64,000 nt of DNA from Arthrobacter sp. Edens01 (GTDB lineage: Bacteria > Actinomycetota > Actinomycetes > Actinomycetales > Micrococcaceae), in contig NZ_LKIU01000002.1 in the NCBI RefSeq assembly GCF_001307035.1, forward strand, positions 293,088 to 357,087, given 5' to 3'. Position 1 is the stretch's first letter; every line of letters begins with the position of its first letter. Position numbers and translations under genes: made by a program. Positions 41,423 to 50,625 of this stretch are shown one piece after another. Below the pieces are notes generated by a model. It had not been told where the DNA came from, did not search any database, and saw nothing but the letters and a program-made list of their open reading frames with translations.

Positions 41423-41701
41423 TCAGCCGCGGTGGAGTGCGACCGGTTCTGCCAGCAGGGCGCTGAGGGATTCATCCAGGTCCTGCTTGGCCGCGCCGGC
41501 AGCGTGCCGGGCCAGGTCATCTTCGGATGCCCAGCGTTCGGTCAGGACAATCCGGTCCTCTGATTCCTCAGTGATTTCGTACCGCAGGCAGCCCGGCTCG
41601 GCCTGAACCTGTTCGATCGCGATTTCCAGGGCCAGCTTCACGCGGAAGAACTCTCCGGGGTTGGGAACGAATACGGCTGTCAGATCTACGGGTGCGCTCA
41701 T
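41423..41701 (-). CDS. Antibiotic biosynthesis monooxygenase (ABM) domain protein
   Basis: The 92-residue protein matches the ABM ferredoxin-like fold: VDLTAVFVPNPGEFFRVKLALEIAIEQVQAEPGCLRYEI, then RIVLTERWASEDDLARHA. YgiN-type members act as quinol monooxygenases or haem-binding small proteins. It is alone, in convergent orientation to amt and just downstream of the DNA glycosylase (36 bp), so the two may be co-transcribed. Function is only a family-level guess. Confidence 0.82.
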   Translation of the reverse strand: MSAPVDLTAVFVPNPGEFFRVKLALEIAIEQVQAEPGCLRYEITEESEDRIVLTERWASEDDLARHAAGAAKQDLDESLSALLAEPVALHRG

Positions 41702-41737
41702 TCAACCAACCTTAGGCGACCGGCACACCGGGCAGCG

Positions 41738-42694
41738 TCAGTGCCTGCGGTGGTCCTGGGGCGCAAGCCGCGGACCGTAGGCCTGTTTGCGGAAACCGGT
41801 CAGGACGATCATGCGCACTACCCGCTGCCTGTGCCCGCGCCAGGGTTCCAGCAGCGCCAGCATCCCGGCGTCGTCCGTCCGTTTGCCGGTCAGCGCGGCA
41901 CCCACATCTGCGGCGAGGTGGAAGTCTCCCACGGAAACATGGTCGGGGGAGCCGTGCGTGCGCTGCAGGATTTCTGCCGCGGTCCACGGCCCGATTCCCG
42001 GAAGGGACTGCAGCTTGGCGCTGACTTCCTCTCCCAGCGGCATGCCGGCCAGGCGTTCAAGGCCCGACGCCGAGGCACAGGCCCGCAGGATGGTGCGGGA
42101 ACGGTGCGAATCAACGCCGGCCCGGTGCCAGTCCCAGCTGGGAATCCTCCGCCATCCCGAGGCCTCGGGAGCGAGCATCAGCCCCGGGGGCACCGGCCCC
42201 GGCGCCGGCTCACCAAAGCGCTGTACCAGGTACCGCCAGGCGTGGACCGCTTCCATCTGGGTTACCTTTTGGCCCAGCACCATGGGCACCAGGGTCTGGA
42301 GGATCCTTCCGGTGCTGGGCAGCCGGAGGCCGGGGTGGCGCCTGCGGGCCTCACGCACAGCCGCAGGCAGGGTTGCCAGGAAGGCCGGATCGTCGAAAGA
42401 AGACCAGTCGTCGTGCTCGCCCAGCAGCGCCGGAACGGAGGCGAGCGCCTCCTCCGCGCCCGGACCCCAGGCCTGGGCCGAAACCCGGGCGGGCGAACGC
42501 AGCGCGCCGGCATGCTGGGTGAGCCGGAGCGTTGCCGGTCCGGTACGGGTACGGAAAGCCAGCCAGACCCCTGCATCGGAAAGCTGCACGGTGGGATCGG
42601 AGGCCCCGTTCGCCAGGGTCCGCAGCGTGCGTACCAGCTCCAGCGGGCGGGAGAACTCGAACTCACCGCGACTGGAGGCCGATCCGGAAGACAT
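41738..42694 (-). CDS. DNA-3-methyladenine glycosylase II-like (HhH-GPD)
   Basis: The 318-residue protein has the helix-hairpin-helix LLQSLPGIGPWTAAEILQR-type segment (about 225-243) and the catalytic aspartate in SVGDFHLAADVG some twenty residues later, the HhH-GPD layout of AlkA. The N-terminal half has weak similarity to the AlkA N domain. It excises alkylated bases in base excision repair. It shares strand and close spacing with the ABM gene and is divergent from cbs. Confidence 0.85.
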   Translation of the reverse strand: MSSGSASSRGEFEFSRPLELVRTLRTLANGASDPTVQLSDAGVWLAFRTRTGPATLRLTQHAGALRSPARVSAQAWGPGAEEALASVPALLGEHDDWSSFDDPAFLATLPAAVREARRRHPGLRLPSTGRILQTLVPMVLGQKVTQMEAVHAWRYLVQRFGEPAPGPVPPGLMLAPEASGWRRIPSWDWHRAGVDSHRSRTILRACASASGLERLAGMPLGEEVSAKLQSLPGIGPWTAAEILQRTHGSPDHVSVGDFHLAADVGAALTGKRTDDAGMLALLEPWRGHRQRVVRMIVLTGFRKQAYGPRLAPQDHRRH

Positions 42695-42817
42695 GCCACC
42701 ATGCTCGCACGCCCGGAGTGAACTTCTGTCCCAAAACCACGGGGACTGTAAGCAAGTTTGCTACGCAGTGTTCAGCCCGGCCTGTTCCTTCGCGCCTCAG
42801 CCAGTAACGTGGTGCGC

Positions 42818-44188
42818 ATGAAGTATGCCAACACTGTCCTGGACCTGATCGGCAACACCCCGCTGGTGAAACTCCACCACGTCACCGAAGGCATTAAAGC
42901 CACGGTGCTGGTGAAGCTGGAGTACCTCAATCCCGGCGGTTCCATCAAGGACCGCATCGCCGTGAAGATGATCGAAGCGGCGGAAGCGGAAGGCAAACTG
43001 CGCCCGGGCGGGACGGTGGTTGAACCGACCAGCGGCAACACCGGCGTCGGCCTTGCCCTGGTGGCCCAGCAGAAGGGCTACAACTGCATCTTCGTCACGC
43101 CGGACAAGGTTGGTGTGGAAAAGCGCGACGTACTGCGCGCCTACGGTGCCGAGGTGGTGGTGACGCCCACCGCCGTCGCGCCCGAAAGCCCCGAATCCTA
43201 CTACGGTGTCTCCGACCGGCTGGTCCGGGAGATCGACGGCGCCTACAAGCCCGACCAGTTTTCCAACCCGGCCGCCCCGGCCAGCCACTACGAGTCCACC
43301 GGACCCGAGATCTGGAACGACACCGAGGGAAAGCTCACCCACTTCGTTGCAGGTGCAGGCACCGGCGGAACCATCACCGGCACCGGCCGCTACCTGAAGG
43401 AAGTCTCCGCGGACCGCCCCTCAGGCCCGGTGAAGATTATCGCTGCTGATCCCGATGGTTCGGTCTACTCCGGCGGCACCGGACGCCCGTACTTCGTGGA
43501 AGGCGTCGGCGAGGACATGTGGCCCGGCAACTACGATCCGTCGGTTCCGGACGAGGTCATTGCCGTCAACGACGCCGAGTCCTTTGCGATGACGCGCCGC
43601 CTGGCGCGGGAAGAGGGCCTGCTGGTAGGCGGGTCCTCCGGCATGGCCGTGGTGGCTGCGCTGCGTGCCGCCAAGGATCTGGGGCCCGACGACGTTGTGG
43701 TGGTCCTGCTGCCGGACAGCGGCCGGGGATACATCGGCAAGATCTTCAACGACGGCTGGATGAAGTCCCACGGGTTCCTGGCCGATCAGGATCAGGATGC
43801 CTCCGTAGCGGACGTGCTGGCAGCCCGCGGCGGCGAGCCTGCACCGTACGTACCCAAGACGGCCACCGTCCTGGAAGCCGTTGAACTGCTGGCCCGGCAC
43901 GGCAGCAGCCTTCCGGTGCTGTCCCACGAGCCGCCGGCAGTGCTGGGTGAAGTGCACGGCTCGGTGGATGAGCGCTCGCTGAGTGAGAAACTCTTCCGTG
44001 GCGAAGCCAAGCCCGGGGACCCGGTCAGTGAGCACCTCTCGGCCAAACTGCCGCAGATTGGTGCCGGGGAATCCGTATCCGCAGCGATGGAACGCCTGGC
44101 AGAGGCAGACACGCTGCTGGTCGCCTCCGGCGGCACCTGGCACGGTATCCTCACCCGCCGCGACCTGCTCTCCTACCTCAGCGCCTAG
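42818..44188 (+). CDS. cbs: Cystathionine beta-synthase
   Basis: ATG 42818 is 7 nt after TAACGT, with no ribosome site, so a leaderless message is likely. The 456-residue protein has the PLP lysine in NPGGSIKDRIAVKM (about residue 44), the SGNTG loop in EPTSGNTGVGLA and the phosphate-binding GAGTGGTITGTG. Residues about 330-456 form two CBS domains, which in related enzymes bind nucleotides or S-adenosylmethionine. It condenses serine with homocysteine to cystathionine. metB follows after 45 bp, so both directions of transsulfuration are encoded together. Confidence 0.95.
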   Translation: MKYANTVLDLIGNTPLVKLHHVTEGIKATVLVKLEYLNPGGSIKDRIAVKMIEAAEAEGKLRPGGTVVEPTSGNTGVGLALVAQQKGYNCIFVTPDKVGVEKRDVLRAYGAEVVVTPTAVAPESPESYYGVSDRLVREIDGAYKPDQFSNPAAPASHYESTGPEIWNDTEGKLTHFVAGAGTGGTITGTGRYLKEVSADRPSGPVKIIAADPDGSVYSGGTGRPYFVEGVGEDMWPGNYDPSVPDEVIAVNDAESFAMTRRLAREEGLLVGGSSGMAVVAALRAAKDLGPDDVVVVLLPDSGRGYIGKIFNDGWMKSHGFLADQDQDASVADVLAARGGEPAPYVPKTATVLEAVELLARHGSSLPVLSHEPPAVLGEVHGSVDERSLSEKLFRGEAKPGDPVSEHLSAKLPQIGAGESVSAAMERLAEADTLLVASGGTWHGILTRRDLLSYLSA

Positions 44189-44233
44189 ACCCGTAAACCC
44201 CGAGCGCCGCCGCGCCGGCACAGGAGGAAAACC

Positions 44234-45382
44234 ATGACTTCAGGATTCAACACCCGCGCCATCCACGCCGGACAGACCCCCGACCCGACCACCGGGGCCG
44301 TGATCCCGCCGCTGTACCAGAGCACCACCTATGCCCAGGACGGGATCGGCGGACTGCGCAACGGCTACGAATACGGCCGCGGCACCAACCCCACGAGGGA
44401 TTCGCTGCAGGAACAGCTCGCGGCGCTGGAAGGCGGGCGCCACGCGTTCTCCTTCAGCTCCGGCCTTGCCGCTGAGGACGCCCTGATCCGCGCGCTGCTG
44501 GCACCCGGAGACCATATTGTGCTGGGCAACGACGCCTACGGCGGAACGTACCGCCTGATCAACCGGGTGCTTTCCGCCTGGGGCATCACCAACGCGGCCG
44601 TTGACATGTCCGACACCGCTGCCCTGTCAGCGGCCATCTCAGCGGGAAACACAAAAATCGTGTGGCTTGAAACGCCGTCGAACCCGATGATGAAGATTTC
44701 AGACATCGCCGCAGTGGCGCAGGCCGCACACGACGCCGGTGCCCTCCTGGTAGTGGACAACACTTTCGCGTCCCCGTACCTGCAGCAGCCGCTGGCCTTC
44801 GGAGCGGACATCGTGGTGCATTCGACCACCAAGTACATCGGCGGCCATTCGGACGCGGTGGGCGGGGCAGTGATCCTGAACGACGACGCCGCTGCGGAGA
44901 AGATCGGGTTCATCCAGTACGCGGTGGGCGCCGTTTCAGCTCCGATGGAAGCATGGCTGACCACCCGCGGGCTGAAGACCCTGGGAGTGCGCATGGACCG
45001 GCACTCTTCCAACGCCATGGCGGTGGCGCGGTGGCTGAAGGACCAGACCGCGGTCGAGTCGGTGCTTTACCCGGGGCTGGAAGAGCACCCCGGCCATGAC
45101 CTGGCCAAGGCCCAGATGAAGGACTTCGGCGGCATGGTCTCGGTCAGCTTCAAGGGCGGGGAAGCAGCAGCCCGCAAGGTTGCCGAGTCCACGAAGGTGT
45201 TTACCCTGGCCGAGTCCCTGGGTGGGGTGGAGTCCCTGATGAACTACCCCTCGGAAATGACGCATGCCTCCGTGAAGGGCACCGAGCTGGCCGTGCCGGA
45301 AAACCTGCTGCGGCTCTCCGTGGGCATTGAGGACGTTGAGGACCTCATTGCGGACCTGGACCAGGCGCTGAAGCAGCTCTGA
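44234..45382 (+). CDS. metB: Cystathionine gamma-synthase/lyase family (MetB)
   Basis: The ATG follows AGGAGG. The 382-residue PLP enzyme has the family N-terminus FNTRAIHAGQTPDP, the YGRGTNPTRDSLQ segment and the PLP lysine in VVHSTTKYIGGHSD. Members interconvert cystathionine with cysteine or O-acylhomoserine. Co-location with cbs suggests cystathionine gamma-lyase or gamma-synthase activity within transsulfuration; sequence alone does not separate the two. It is the last gene of the pair and is convergent with the next gene at 20 bp. Confidence 0.92.
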   Translation: MTSGFNTRAIHAGQTPDPTTGAVIPPLYQSTTYAQDGIGGLRNGYEYGRGTNPTRDSLQEQLAALEGGRHAFSFSSGLAAEDALIRALLAPGDHIVLGNDAYGGTYRLINRVLSAWGITNAAVDMSDTAALSAAISAGNTKIVWLETPSNPMMKISDIAAVAQAAHDAGALLVVDNTFASPYLQQPLAFGADIVVHSTTKYIGGHSDAVGGAVILNDDAAAEKIGFIQYAVGAVSAPMEAWLTTRGLKTLGVRMDRHSSNAMAVARWLKDQTAVESVLYPGLEEHPGHDLAKAQMKDFGGMVSVSFKGGEAAARKVAESTKVFTLAESLGGVESLMNYPSEMTHASVKGTELAVPENLLRLSVGIEDVEDLIADLDQALKQL

Positions 45383-45401
45383 TTTCGCAGCCGTCCTGCG
45401 C

Positions 45402-45818
45402 TCAGCGGCGTCCCGTGAGACGGCGCCGGCGCACCTTCGGGTCCGTTTGGGCGTAGAACCGGGTGCTCTGCGGCAGCCACAGCAGCACGGCGCAGGCCAG
45501 CAGCAGCGCGCCCAGCGCCATGAGCGAGGGGCCGCGGAACAGCAGGGGGACACCGGCTATCAGCCCCAGTGTGGTCAGGGTTTCCCTGCTGCTGCGCCTG
45601 CCGCGGCGGAGCCGCAGGGCGTAGAAGGCGGTGAGGGCACCCAGCGCAATCCCCAGGATGCCCAGCGTCAGCAGGCCCTGGGAATCCTGGCGCTGCGTCT
45701 GCGCTGTAAACAGGAACGAACCGCCGGCCAGGAACAGGACGACGGCGGCGACTGACCAGGCTGCCGTCGCCAGCCGCATGGTCCCGGGCATGGGAGTCAG
45801 TGGATGTGTCTTGCTCAA
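45402..45818 (-). CDS. Hypothetical membrane protein (four predicted helices)
   Basis: TTG 45818 is chosen because AAGGAG lies 7 bp upstream; a longer frame from 45878 lacks a site. The 138-residue protein has about four hydrophobic segments (ATAAWSVAAVVLFLAGGSFLF, LGILGIALGALTAFYAL, LGLIAGVPLLF, LMALGALLLACAVLLWL) and a basic C-terminus. No family is recognised. It lies next to metB only by convergence and probably has its own promoter. Confidence 0.6.
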   Translation of the reverse strand: MSKTHPLTPMPGTMRLATAAWSVAAVVLFLAGGSFLFTAQTQRQDSQGLLTLGILGIALGALTAFYALRLRRGRRSSRETLTTLGLIAGVPLLFRGPSLMALGALLLACAVLLWLPQSTRFYAQTDPKVRRRRLTGRR

Positions 45819-46063
45819 GCTGGTTCTCCTTATCGGGGATCCTGCCGCCGCTGGAGGCTGTGCAGGCATCCCGTTCACTGACTACCGTAGCGGCAGTAGG
45901 GGACGCGCTGCCCGAACATGACCGACCCTGCCGCAGAGCTTTAAACCGATTAGGGGAAGTTCAGCGGGAAAAACCCCTCCTGAGGCCACTTGGGAAAGGC
46001 CGGCAGGTAGAGTGTCGCTCGCCCGCCCGCTCGCCGAAGGGCGGCAGCACAGGAGGGAAGCAC

Positions 46064-47350
46064 ATGGCGCAGGGACTGCGTTCTCAGGCCGCAGGCGCGG
46101 CGCTGGTGCTCGGTGCGGCCGCGGTCTGCGCCGCGCTGCTGGCACTCGCCATGGTCCTGGCGCCGCGGGACGGCATCGACTTCCGGGTTTACGTGGCCGG
46201 TGGGCAGACTGTCCTGAAAGCCAGCGGTGAACTCTATTCCGTGGGGATCCCCAATCCGCCTAATCCTTCGCTGATGTTTACCTACCCGCCCGTATCGGCA
46301 CTGCTGTTCGCGGTCCTGGCGCCTTTCGGCGACGTCATCGGATTCAACATCTTCTTCGGGCTCTCCCTGGCCTTGACCGCGCTGACTGCGCTGTGGCTGG
46401 TGGCTCATTTCAGCGGTTCCGGCAGTGTAAGGGCCGTGCTGAGGGGGTTCTGGCTCCGGCCGGCGGCGATCGTGGCGTTTGGGCTCATAGCAGCCCTGGG
46501 GCCATGGCGGGACACACTGGCGCTGGGCCAGATCAACATCATCCTGTTCGCACTGGTAATGATCGACTTCCTCAACCGCAGCGAGCAGTGGCCGCGGGGG
46601 CTGCTCACCGGTGTGGCCGCCGGGTTCAAGCTGACTCCGCTGGCCTTCGCCTTCTACTACCTGGTGCGCGGCGACTGGCGGGGGCTGCGGAATATGGCCT
46701 TTGGCTTCCTTGCCACCTTCGGGCTGGGGTTCCTGATCCTGCCCCGGGAGTCGAAGACTTATTGGGGAGAACTGCTCCCGGACACGTCACGGGTCGGCGG
46801 GGGAGCGTACGTGGACAACCTTTCCTTCCGCGGCGCGCTGCTGCACTTCGCCGGACCGGATGCGGACGTGACTGCCCCCTGGCTGCTCTTGTGCCTCGCC
46901 GCAGCGGCTGCTGCAGCCGTCATCATCCGACTGGCAACACTGGCCGGGATGGATCTGCTGGCTCTGGCGGCCGCAGCACTGCTGATGCTGCTGGCCTCAC
47001 CGGTCTCCTGGTCCCACCACTGGGTCTGGGTGGCCATCTTCCTTCCCCTGACCGCGGCAGCGGTGCAGGGGCTTCCCGGACGGCGAAGGACGATGCGTGC
47101 CACCGGCTGGATCCTGCTGGCCGCCACGACGGTGATTTTCTACCTGACACCCAAGGGCATTGCCACTCTGCTGGGCGCGGGGGACCTTGACTCCCAAGCC
47201 CCGGGACTGTGGCTGATGGCCGCCAGCGCCGGAGTCTTCTGCGGCGCCGGCCTGCTGGCCTGGTTCCTGGTCCTGCTGTGGCCCGCCCGGCCCCGCCGCT
47301 GGTGGCGCGCCGCACCCGTTTCCGGGGATATCCAGGTACCTCGGACCTAG
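46064..47350 (+). CDS. GT87-family (DUF2029) membrane glycosyltransferase
   Basis: ATG 46064 has AGGAGG upstream. The 428-residue protein has about ten hydrophobic helices. Near residue 35 the motif GIDFRVYVAGGQ contains the acidic residues used by GT-C enzymes for catalysis. TYPPVSALLFAVLAPFG and LLTGVAAGFKLTPLAFAFYYLVRG are conserved segments of the polyprenyl-phosphate mannosyltransferases (PimE and relatives). It probably transfers mannose from polyprenyl-phosphomannose to a lipoglycan or glycolipid outside the membrane. Its TAG stop is also the first three bases of the -10 box of the next gene. Confidence 0.85.
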   Translation: MAQGLRSQAAGAALVLGAAAVCAALLALAMVLAPRDGIDFRVYVAGGQTVLKASGELYSVGIPNPPNPSLMFTYPPVSALLFAVLAPFGDVIGFNIFFGLSLALTALTALWLVAHFSGSGSVRAVLRGFWLRPAAIVAFGLIAALGPWRDTLALGQINIILFALVMIDFLNRSEQWPRGLLTGVAAGFKLTPLAFAFYYLVRGDWRGLRNMAFGFLATFGLGFLILPRESKTYWGELLPDTSRVGGGAYVDNLSFRGALLHFAGPDADVTAPWLLLCLAAAAAAAVIIRLATLAGMDLLALAAAALLMLLASPVSWSHHWVWVAIFLPLTAAAVQGLPGRRRTMRATGWILLAATTVIFYLTPKGIATLLGAGDLDSQAPGLWLMAASAGVFCGAGLLAWFLVLLWPARPRRWWRAAPVSGDIQVPRT

Positions 47351-47353
47351 ACT
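47348..47353 (+). promoter_or_regulatory. -10 box of MOSC gene overlapping a stop codon
   Basis: TAGACT begins with the TAG stop of the GT87 gene and ends 7 nt before ATG 47361. The same hexamer and spacing occur before the MFS gene at 32549. A leaderless transcript is expected. Confidence 0.5.
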
Positions 47354-47360
47354 GTTGCCC

Positions 47361-48014
47361 ATGACTACCGGATCCCTCCTGGCTATCTGCCGCGTGCACG
47401 CCCTGCGGCCCACCTCCGACGCGGTGGGAGTGAGCGCGATCGACAAGCGTGCCGTTGAGGGACCCGTCAAGCTTTACTCGCTGGGGCTCACCGGCGATGT
47501 GCAGGCAGACCGCCGGCACCACGGCGGTGAATCCAAGGCTGTCTACGCGTACTCGCAGGAGGACGCGGACTACTGGGCTGCGGAACTGGGCGAGCCGGTG
47601 CCGCCGGGCCGTTTCGGTGAAAACCTCCGGGTGGCAGGCATCGACGCGTCCCACGCGGTAGTGGGGGAGCAGTGGCGGATCGGTGCGGATGTGGTCCTGG
47701 AAGTGACCTGCCCGCGCACACCCTGCCGGAACTTCGCCCAGTACATGGGCCAGCCGAAGTGGGTGGCCCGGTTCGCCGCGGCCGGACGACTGGGAACCTA
47801 CCTCCGCGTTGTCAGCCGCGGCTCAATCCAGGCCGGAGACGCAGTGGAAGTCATTTCCCGCCCGGAGCACGGAGTAAGCGTGGCGGACGTGTTTACCGGC
47901 CTCTCCGCTGAGCAGCATTTCCGCCTGTCAGAAGCACATTCGGAGGGCATGTACCTGTCTCCGGAAATCCGCAAGGTGCTCCGCCGGCAGGCTGCAGTCC
48001 AGGACGCCGTTTAG
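47361..48014 (+). CDS. MOSC domain protein (YiiM-like)
   Basis: The 217-residue protein has a MOSC domain with the conserved cysteine in VTCPRTPCRNFAQYMG and GDVQADRRHHGGESKAVYAYS, followed by a C-terminal 3-alpha segment (DVFTGLSAEQHFRL region). YiiM-type proteins use molybdenum cofactor to reduce N-hydroxylated compounds such as 6-N-hydroxylaminopurine. The leaderless promoter noted at 47348 drives it. Whether the nucleotidyltransferase at 18.6 kb supplies cofactor is unknown. Confidence 0.88.
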   Translation: MTTGSLLAICRVHALRPTSDAVGVSAIDKRAVEGPVKLYSLGLTGDVQADRRHHGGESKAVYAYSQEDADYWAAELGEPVPPGRFGENLRVAGIDASHAVVGEQWRIGADVVLEVTCPRTPCRNFAQYMGQPKWVARFAAAGRLGTYLRVVSRGSIQAGDAVEVISRPEHGVSVADVFTGLSAEQHFRLSEAHSEGMYLSPEIRKVLRRQAAVQDAV

Positions 48015-48347
48015 GCTGTGTGCCGGACCTCACTGCCCTAATCTTCGGGGATAGCGGCTGCCATGCCGTACACTTGAGGAATCCCCCACTCCGGTATTCC
48101 CTGATTTCCCTGCGGACTTGAGTCCATTGCAGGTACGTTGTGTTGGGGCCCGCATGAAACATGCGGGCAGATTCATCTCCTGGGAGCGCCGGCAAAGAAA
48201 TCGTCACACCGAGCCGCGGTCGCAACCCAGTGATACAGGCCCACAGCTGTGACGGAGAGTCCTGCCTGGGATTGCAACAGTGCCCGGACTTATGTACTCG
48301 CAGCCGTTAGAGCGCGCTGCCCGGTCCCACTGATGAGGAATACTCCT
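48015..48347 (+). promoter_or_regulatory. Long leader of the DEAD-box helicase gene
   Basis: No gene is seen in these 333 bp. A perfect 9-bp hairpin GCCCGCATG-AAA-CATGCGGGC lies at 48148-48168 with no T-run. Long, structured leaders are usual for cold-induced RNA helicase genes, so a regulatory 5' leader is likely. The transcription start cannot be fixed. Confidence 0.5.
48148..48168 (+). repeat. Perfect 9-bp stem-loop in helicase leader
   Basis: GCCCGCATG (48148-48156) and CATGCGGGC (48160-48168) pair around AAA. It lacks a following T-tract, so it is not a usual terminator. Confidence 0.75.
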
Positions 48348-50243
48348 TTGCTTGATAACGCCCAAGACATTCTTGAAGAAAACACCACCCCCGAAGCTGA
48401 AGAAGCCGAGGTGCTGTTCTCTGATTTCGATCTGGACCCCCGCGTCCTTGCCGCTCTGAAGGACGTTGGCTACAAGACGCCGTCGCCTATCCAGGCAGCC
48501 ACCATTCCGCTTCTCCTCGAAGGCCGCGACGTCGTAGGCCTGGCACAGACAGGTACCGGCAAGACCGCCGCCTTCGCTGTTCCCGCACTGTCCCTGCTGG
48601 CCGGACGCCCGGCCACCAAGGACACCCAGGTTCTGGTCCTGGCACCCACCCGTGAACTGGCACTGCAGTCCGCAGAGGCCTTCACCTCCTACGCAGCACA
48701 CATGGATGCCATCACCGTCCTGCCCGTGTACGGCGGATCCGCTTACGGCCCCCAGCTTGCCGGACTGCGCCGCGGCGCCCAGGTGGTTGTTGGAACCCCC
48801 GGCCGAGTGATCGACCACATCGCCAAGGGCTCACTGGACCTGTCCAACCTTGAATACCTGGTGCTGGACGAAGCCGATGAAATGCTGCGCATGGGCTTTG
48901 CCGAAGACGTGGAGCAGATCCTTTCCTCCACCCCGGCGGACAAGCAGGTTGCCCTGTTCTCCGCCACCATGCCGCCGGCCATCCGCAAGATTGCCAAGAA
49001 GTACCTGAACAACGCTGCGGAAATCACGGTCAAGTCCAAGACCACCACCGGCGTCAACACCCGCCAGCGGTACGTTCAGGTCATGGGCCCGCACAAGCTG
49101 GACGCCATGAGCCGCATCCTCGAGACCGAGGACTTCGACGGCGTCATCGCCTTCGTGCGTACCAAGATGGCTACCGAGGACCTGGCTGACAAGCTGAAGT
49201 CCCGCGGCTACAAGGCTGCCGCCATCAACGGCGACATCCCGCAGCAGCAGCGCGAGCGCACCGTCGAGGCCCTGCGCGACGGCAAGATCGACATCCTGGT
49301 TGCCACCGACGTCGCCGCCCGCGGCCTGGACGTCGAGCGCATCAGCCACGTCTTCAACTACGACATCCCGCACGACACCGAGTCATACGTGCACCGCATT
49401 GGCCGCACCGGCCGCGCGGGACGCAGCGGCGACGCCATCCTCTTCATGACCCCGCGCGAAAAGTACCTGCTGCGCGCCATTGAGAAGGCCACCCGCCAGC
49501 CCGTTGAGCACATGCAGCTGCCGAGCGTTGACCTGGTCAATGCCAAGCGCCTTGCCAAGTTCTCCGAGCGCATCACCGAGACCCGGAACACCGAAGACCT
49601 CTCCGTCTTCCGTGACCTGGTTACCAAGTACATCGCCGAGAACGACGTTCCCGCCGAGGAAATCGCCGCTGCACTGGCCGTTATGGCCCAGGGCGGACGC
49701 CCGCTGCTGATGGAAGAGATTCCGCAGGCACCGGCCCGCCAGCGCGAGCGTTCCGAAGGCCGAAACGACGGTTTCGGCTCCCGCGGCCCGACGCGCCCGC
49801 TGACCGAAGGCAACGCGACCTACCGCATCGCCGTCGGACGCCGCCAGCGCGTCATGCCCGGCTCGATCGTCGGCGCCATCGCGAACGAGGGCGGCCTGTC
49901 CTCCTCGCAGATCGGCGGCATCGACATCCGTGCCGACCACACCCTCGTGGAACTGCCGGCTGACCTTTCCAAGGACCAGCTGCGTGCCCTGTCCCGCACC
50001 CGGATCGGCGGCGAGCTGATCCACCTGGAGCTGGACAAGGGACGCCGTCCTTCCCGCGAAGGCGGCTCCTACGACCGCGCTGACCGCGGTTTCAAGAAGG
50101 ACTTCAAGAAGCGCGACGGCGAGCGGTCCTTCGGTGACCGCGGCTCGGACCGCCCGTACAAGAAGAAGTTCGACGGCGACCGCAGCTTCAGCAAGCCTGC
50201 CGGTGCCGGCGCCGGTGCGCGCAAGCCGCGTTTCCGCGACTAA
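48348..50243 (+). CDS. deaD: DEAD-box RNA helicase (DeaD/CsdA-like)
   Basis: TTG 48348 is preferred because GAGGAA lies 7 bp upstream; ATG 48333 is an alternative. The 631-residue protein has the Q motif (FSDFDLDPRVLAALKDVGYKTPSPIQ), motif I AQTGTGKT, DEAD (LVLDEADEML), SAT and the HRIGRTGRAGR motif VI. A DbpA-type RNA-binding domain follows (TYRIAVGRRQRVMPGSIVGAI, about 490-560), then a basic Arg/Gly/Lys-rich tail. It unwinds RNA in ribosome assembly or decay, typically at low temperature. A long leader precedes it and a strong terminator follows. Confidence 0.94.
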   Translation: MLDNAQDILEENTTPEAEEAEVLFSDFDLDPRVLAALKDVGYKTPSPIQAATIPLLLEGRDVVGLAQTGTGKTAAFAVPALSLLAGRPATKDTQVLVLAPTRELALQSAEAFTSYAAHMDAITVLPVYGGSAYGPQLAGLRRGAQVVVGTPGRVIDHIAKGSLDLSNLEYLVLDEADEMLRMGFAEDVEQILSSTPADKQVALFSATMPPAIRKIAKKYLNNAAEITVKSKTTTGVNTRQRYVQVMGPHKLDAMSRILETEDFDGVIAFVRTKMATEDLADKLKSRGYKAAAINGDIPQQQRERTVEALRDGKIDILVATDVAARGLDVERISHVFNYDIPHDTESYVHRIGRTGRAGRSGDAILFMTPREKYLLRAIEKATRQPVEHMQLPSVDLVNAKRLAKFSERITETRNTEDLSVFRDLVTKYIAENDVPAEEIAAALAVMAQGGRPLLMEEIPQAPARQRERSEGRNDGFGSRGPTRPLTEGNATYRIAVGRRQRVMPGSIVGAIANEGGLSSSQIGGIDIRADHTLVELPADLSKDQLRALSRTRIGGELIHLELDKGRRPSREGGSYDRADRGFKKDFKKRDGERSFGDRGSDRPYKKKFDGDRSFSKPAGAGAGARKPRFRD

Positions 50244-50253
50244 GAGTTCCTAA

Positions 50254-50295
50254 CAGGTTGGGTGTCCCCGGAAAGGGGGCACCCAACCTGCGTTT
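50254..50295. terminator. Terminator between deaD and the PLDc_N-like gene
   Basis: CAGGTTGGGTG (50254-50264) and CACCCAACCTG (50280-50290) form a perfect stem extended by CCC/GGG, followed by CGTTT. It lies between convergent genes. Confidence 0.85.
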
Positions 50296-50578
50296 AACGC
50301 CCTTGGTGCTGCCGGTTTGCCGCCGGCGGCGCGGGTTCTGTCTGGTTTACGCGGCGGCTGCGCCGGACACGGTAGAGGTGGAAGAACCATACGCCTGGTC
50401 CCAGGACGGGAAACCCGAGAATGCCGAGCAGGCACAGGAACTTCGTGCCTGGCGTCAGGGTACGATCCCGGGCCAGGGAAATGACCGCAGCGACTGTCAG
50501 CGCCAGGATCACCGCTCCCATGGCGGTGACCATGAACTCCCATACTGCCGGAACGGCCGGATTGGTGCCTTGGTCCAT
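50294..50578 (-). CDS. PLDc_N-like small membrane protein
   Basis: AGAGGAG precedes the ATG. The 94-residue protein has two helices (VWEFMVTAMGAVILALTVAAVISL and KFLCLLGILGFPVLGPGVWFFHL) joined by RDRTLTPGTK, the pattern of the phospholipase D nuclease N-terminal (PLDc_N) domain found alone in many actinobacteria. It is a membrane protein of unknown function. It lies between deaD and a Ser/Thr kinase gene with no clear partner. Confidence 0.75.
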   Translation of the reverse strand: MDQGTNPAVPAVWEFMVTAMGAVILALTVAAVISLARDRTLTPGTKFLCLLGILGFPVLGPGVWFFHLYRVRRSRRVNQTEPAPPAANRQHQGR

Positions 50579-50625
50579 GCTGGGCTCCTCTTTGAACGCT
50601 TGCCGCCTTTCGGCGCGGTTCCGAG

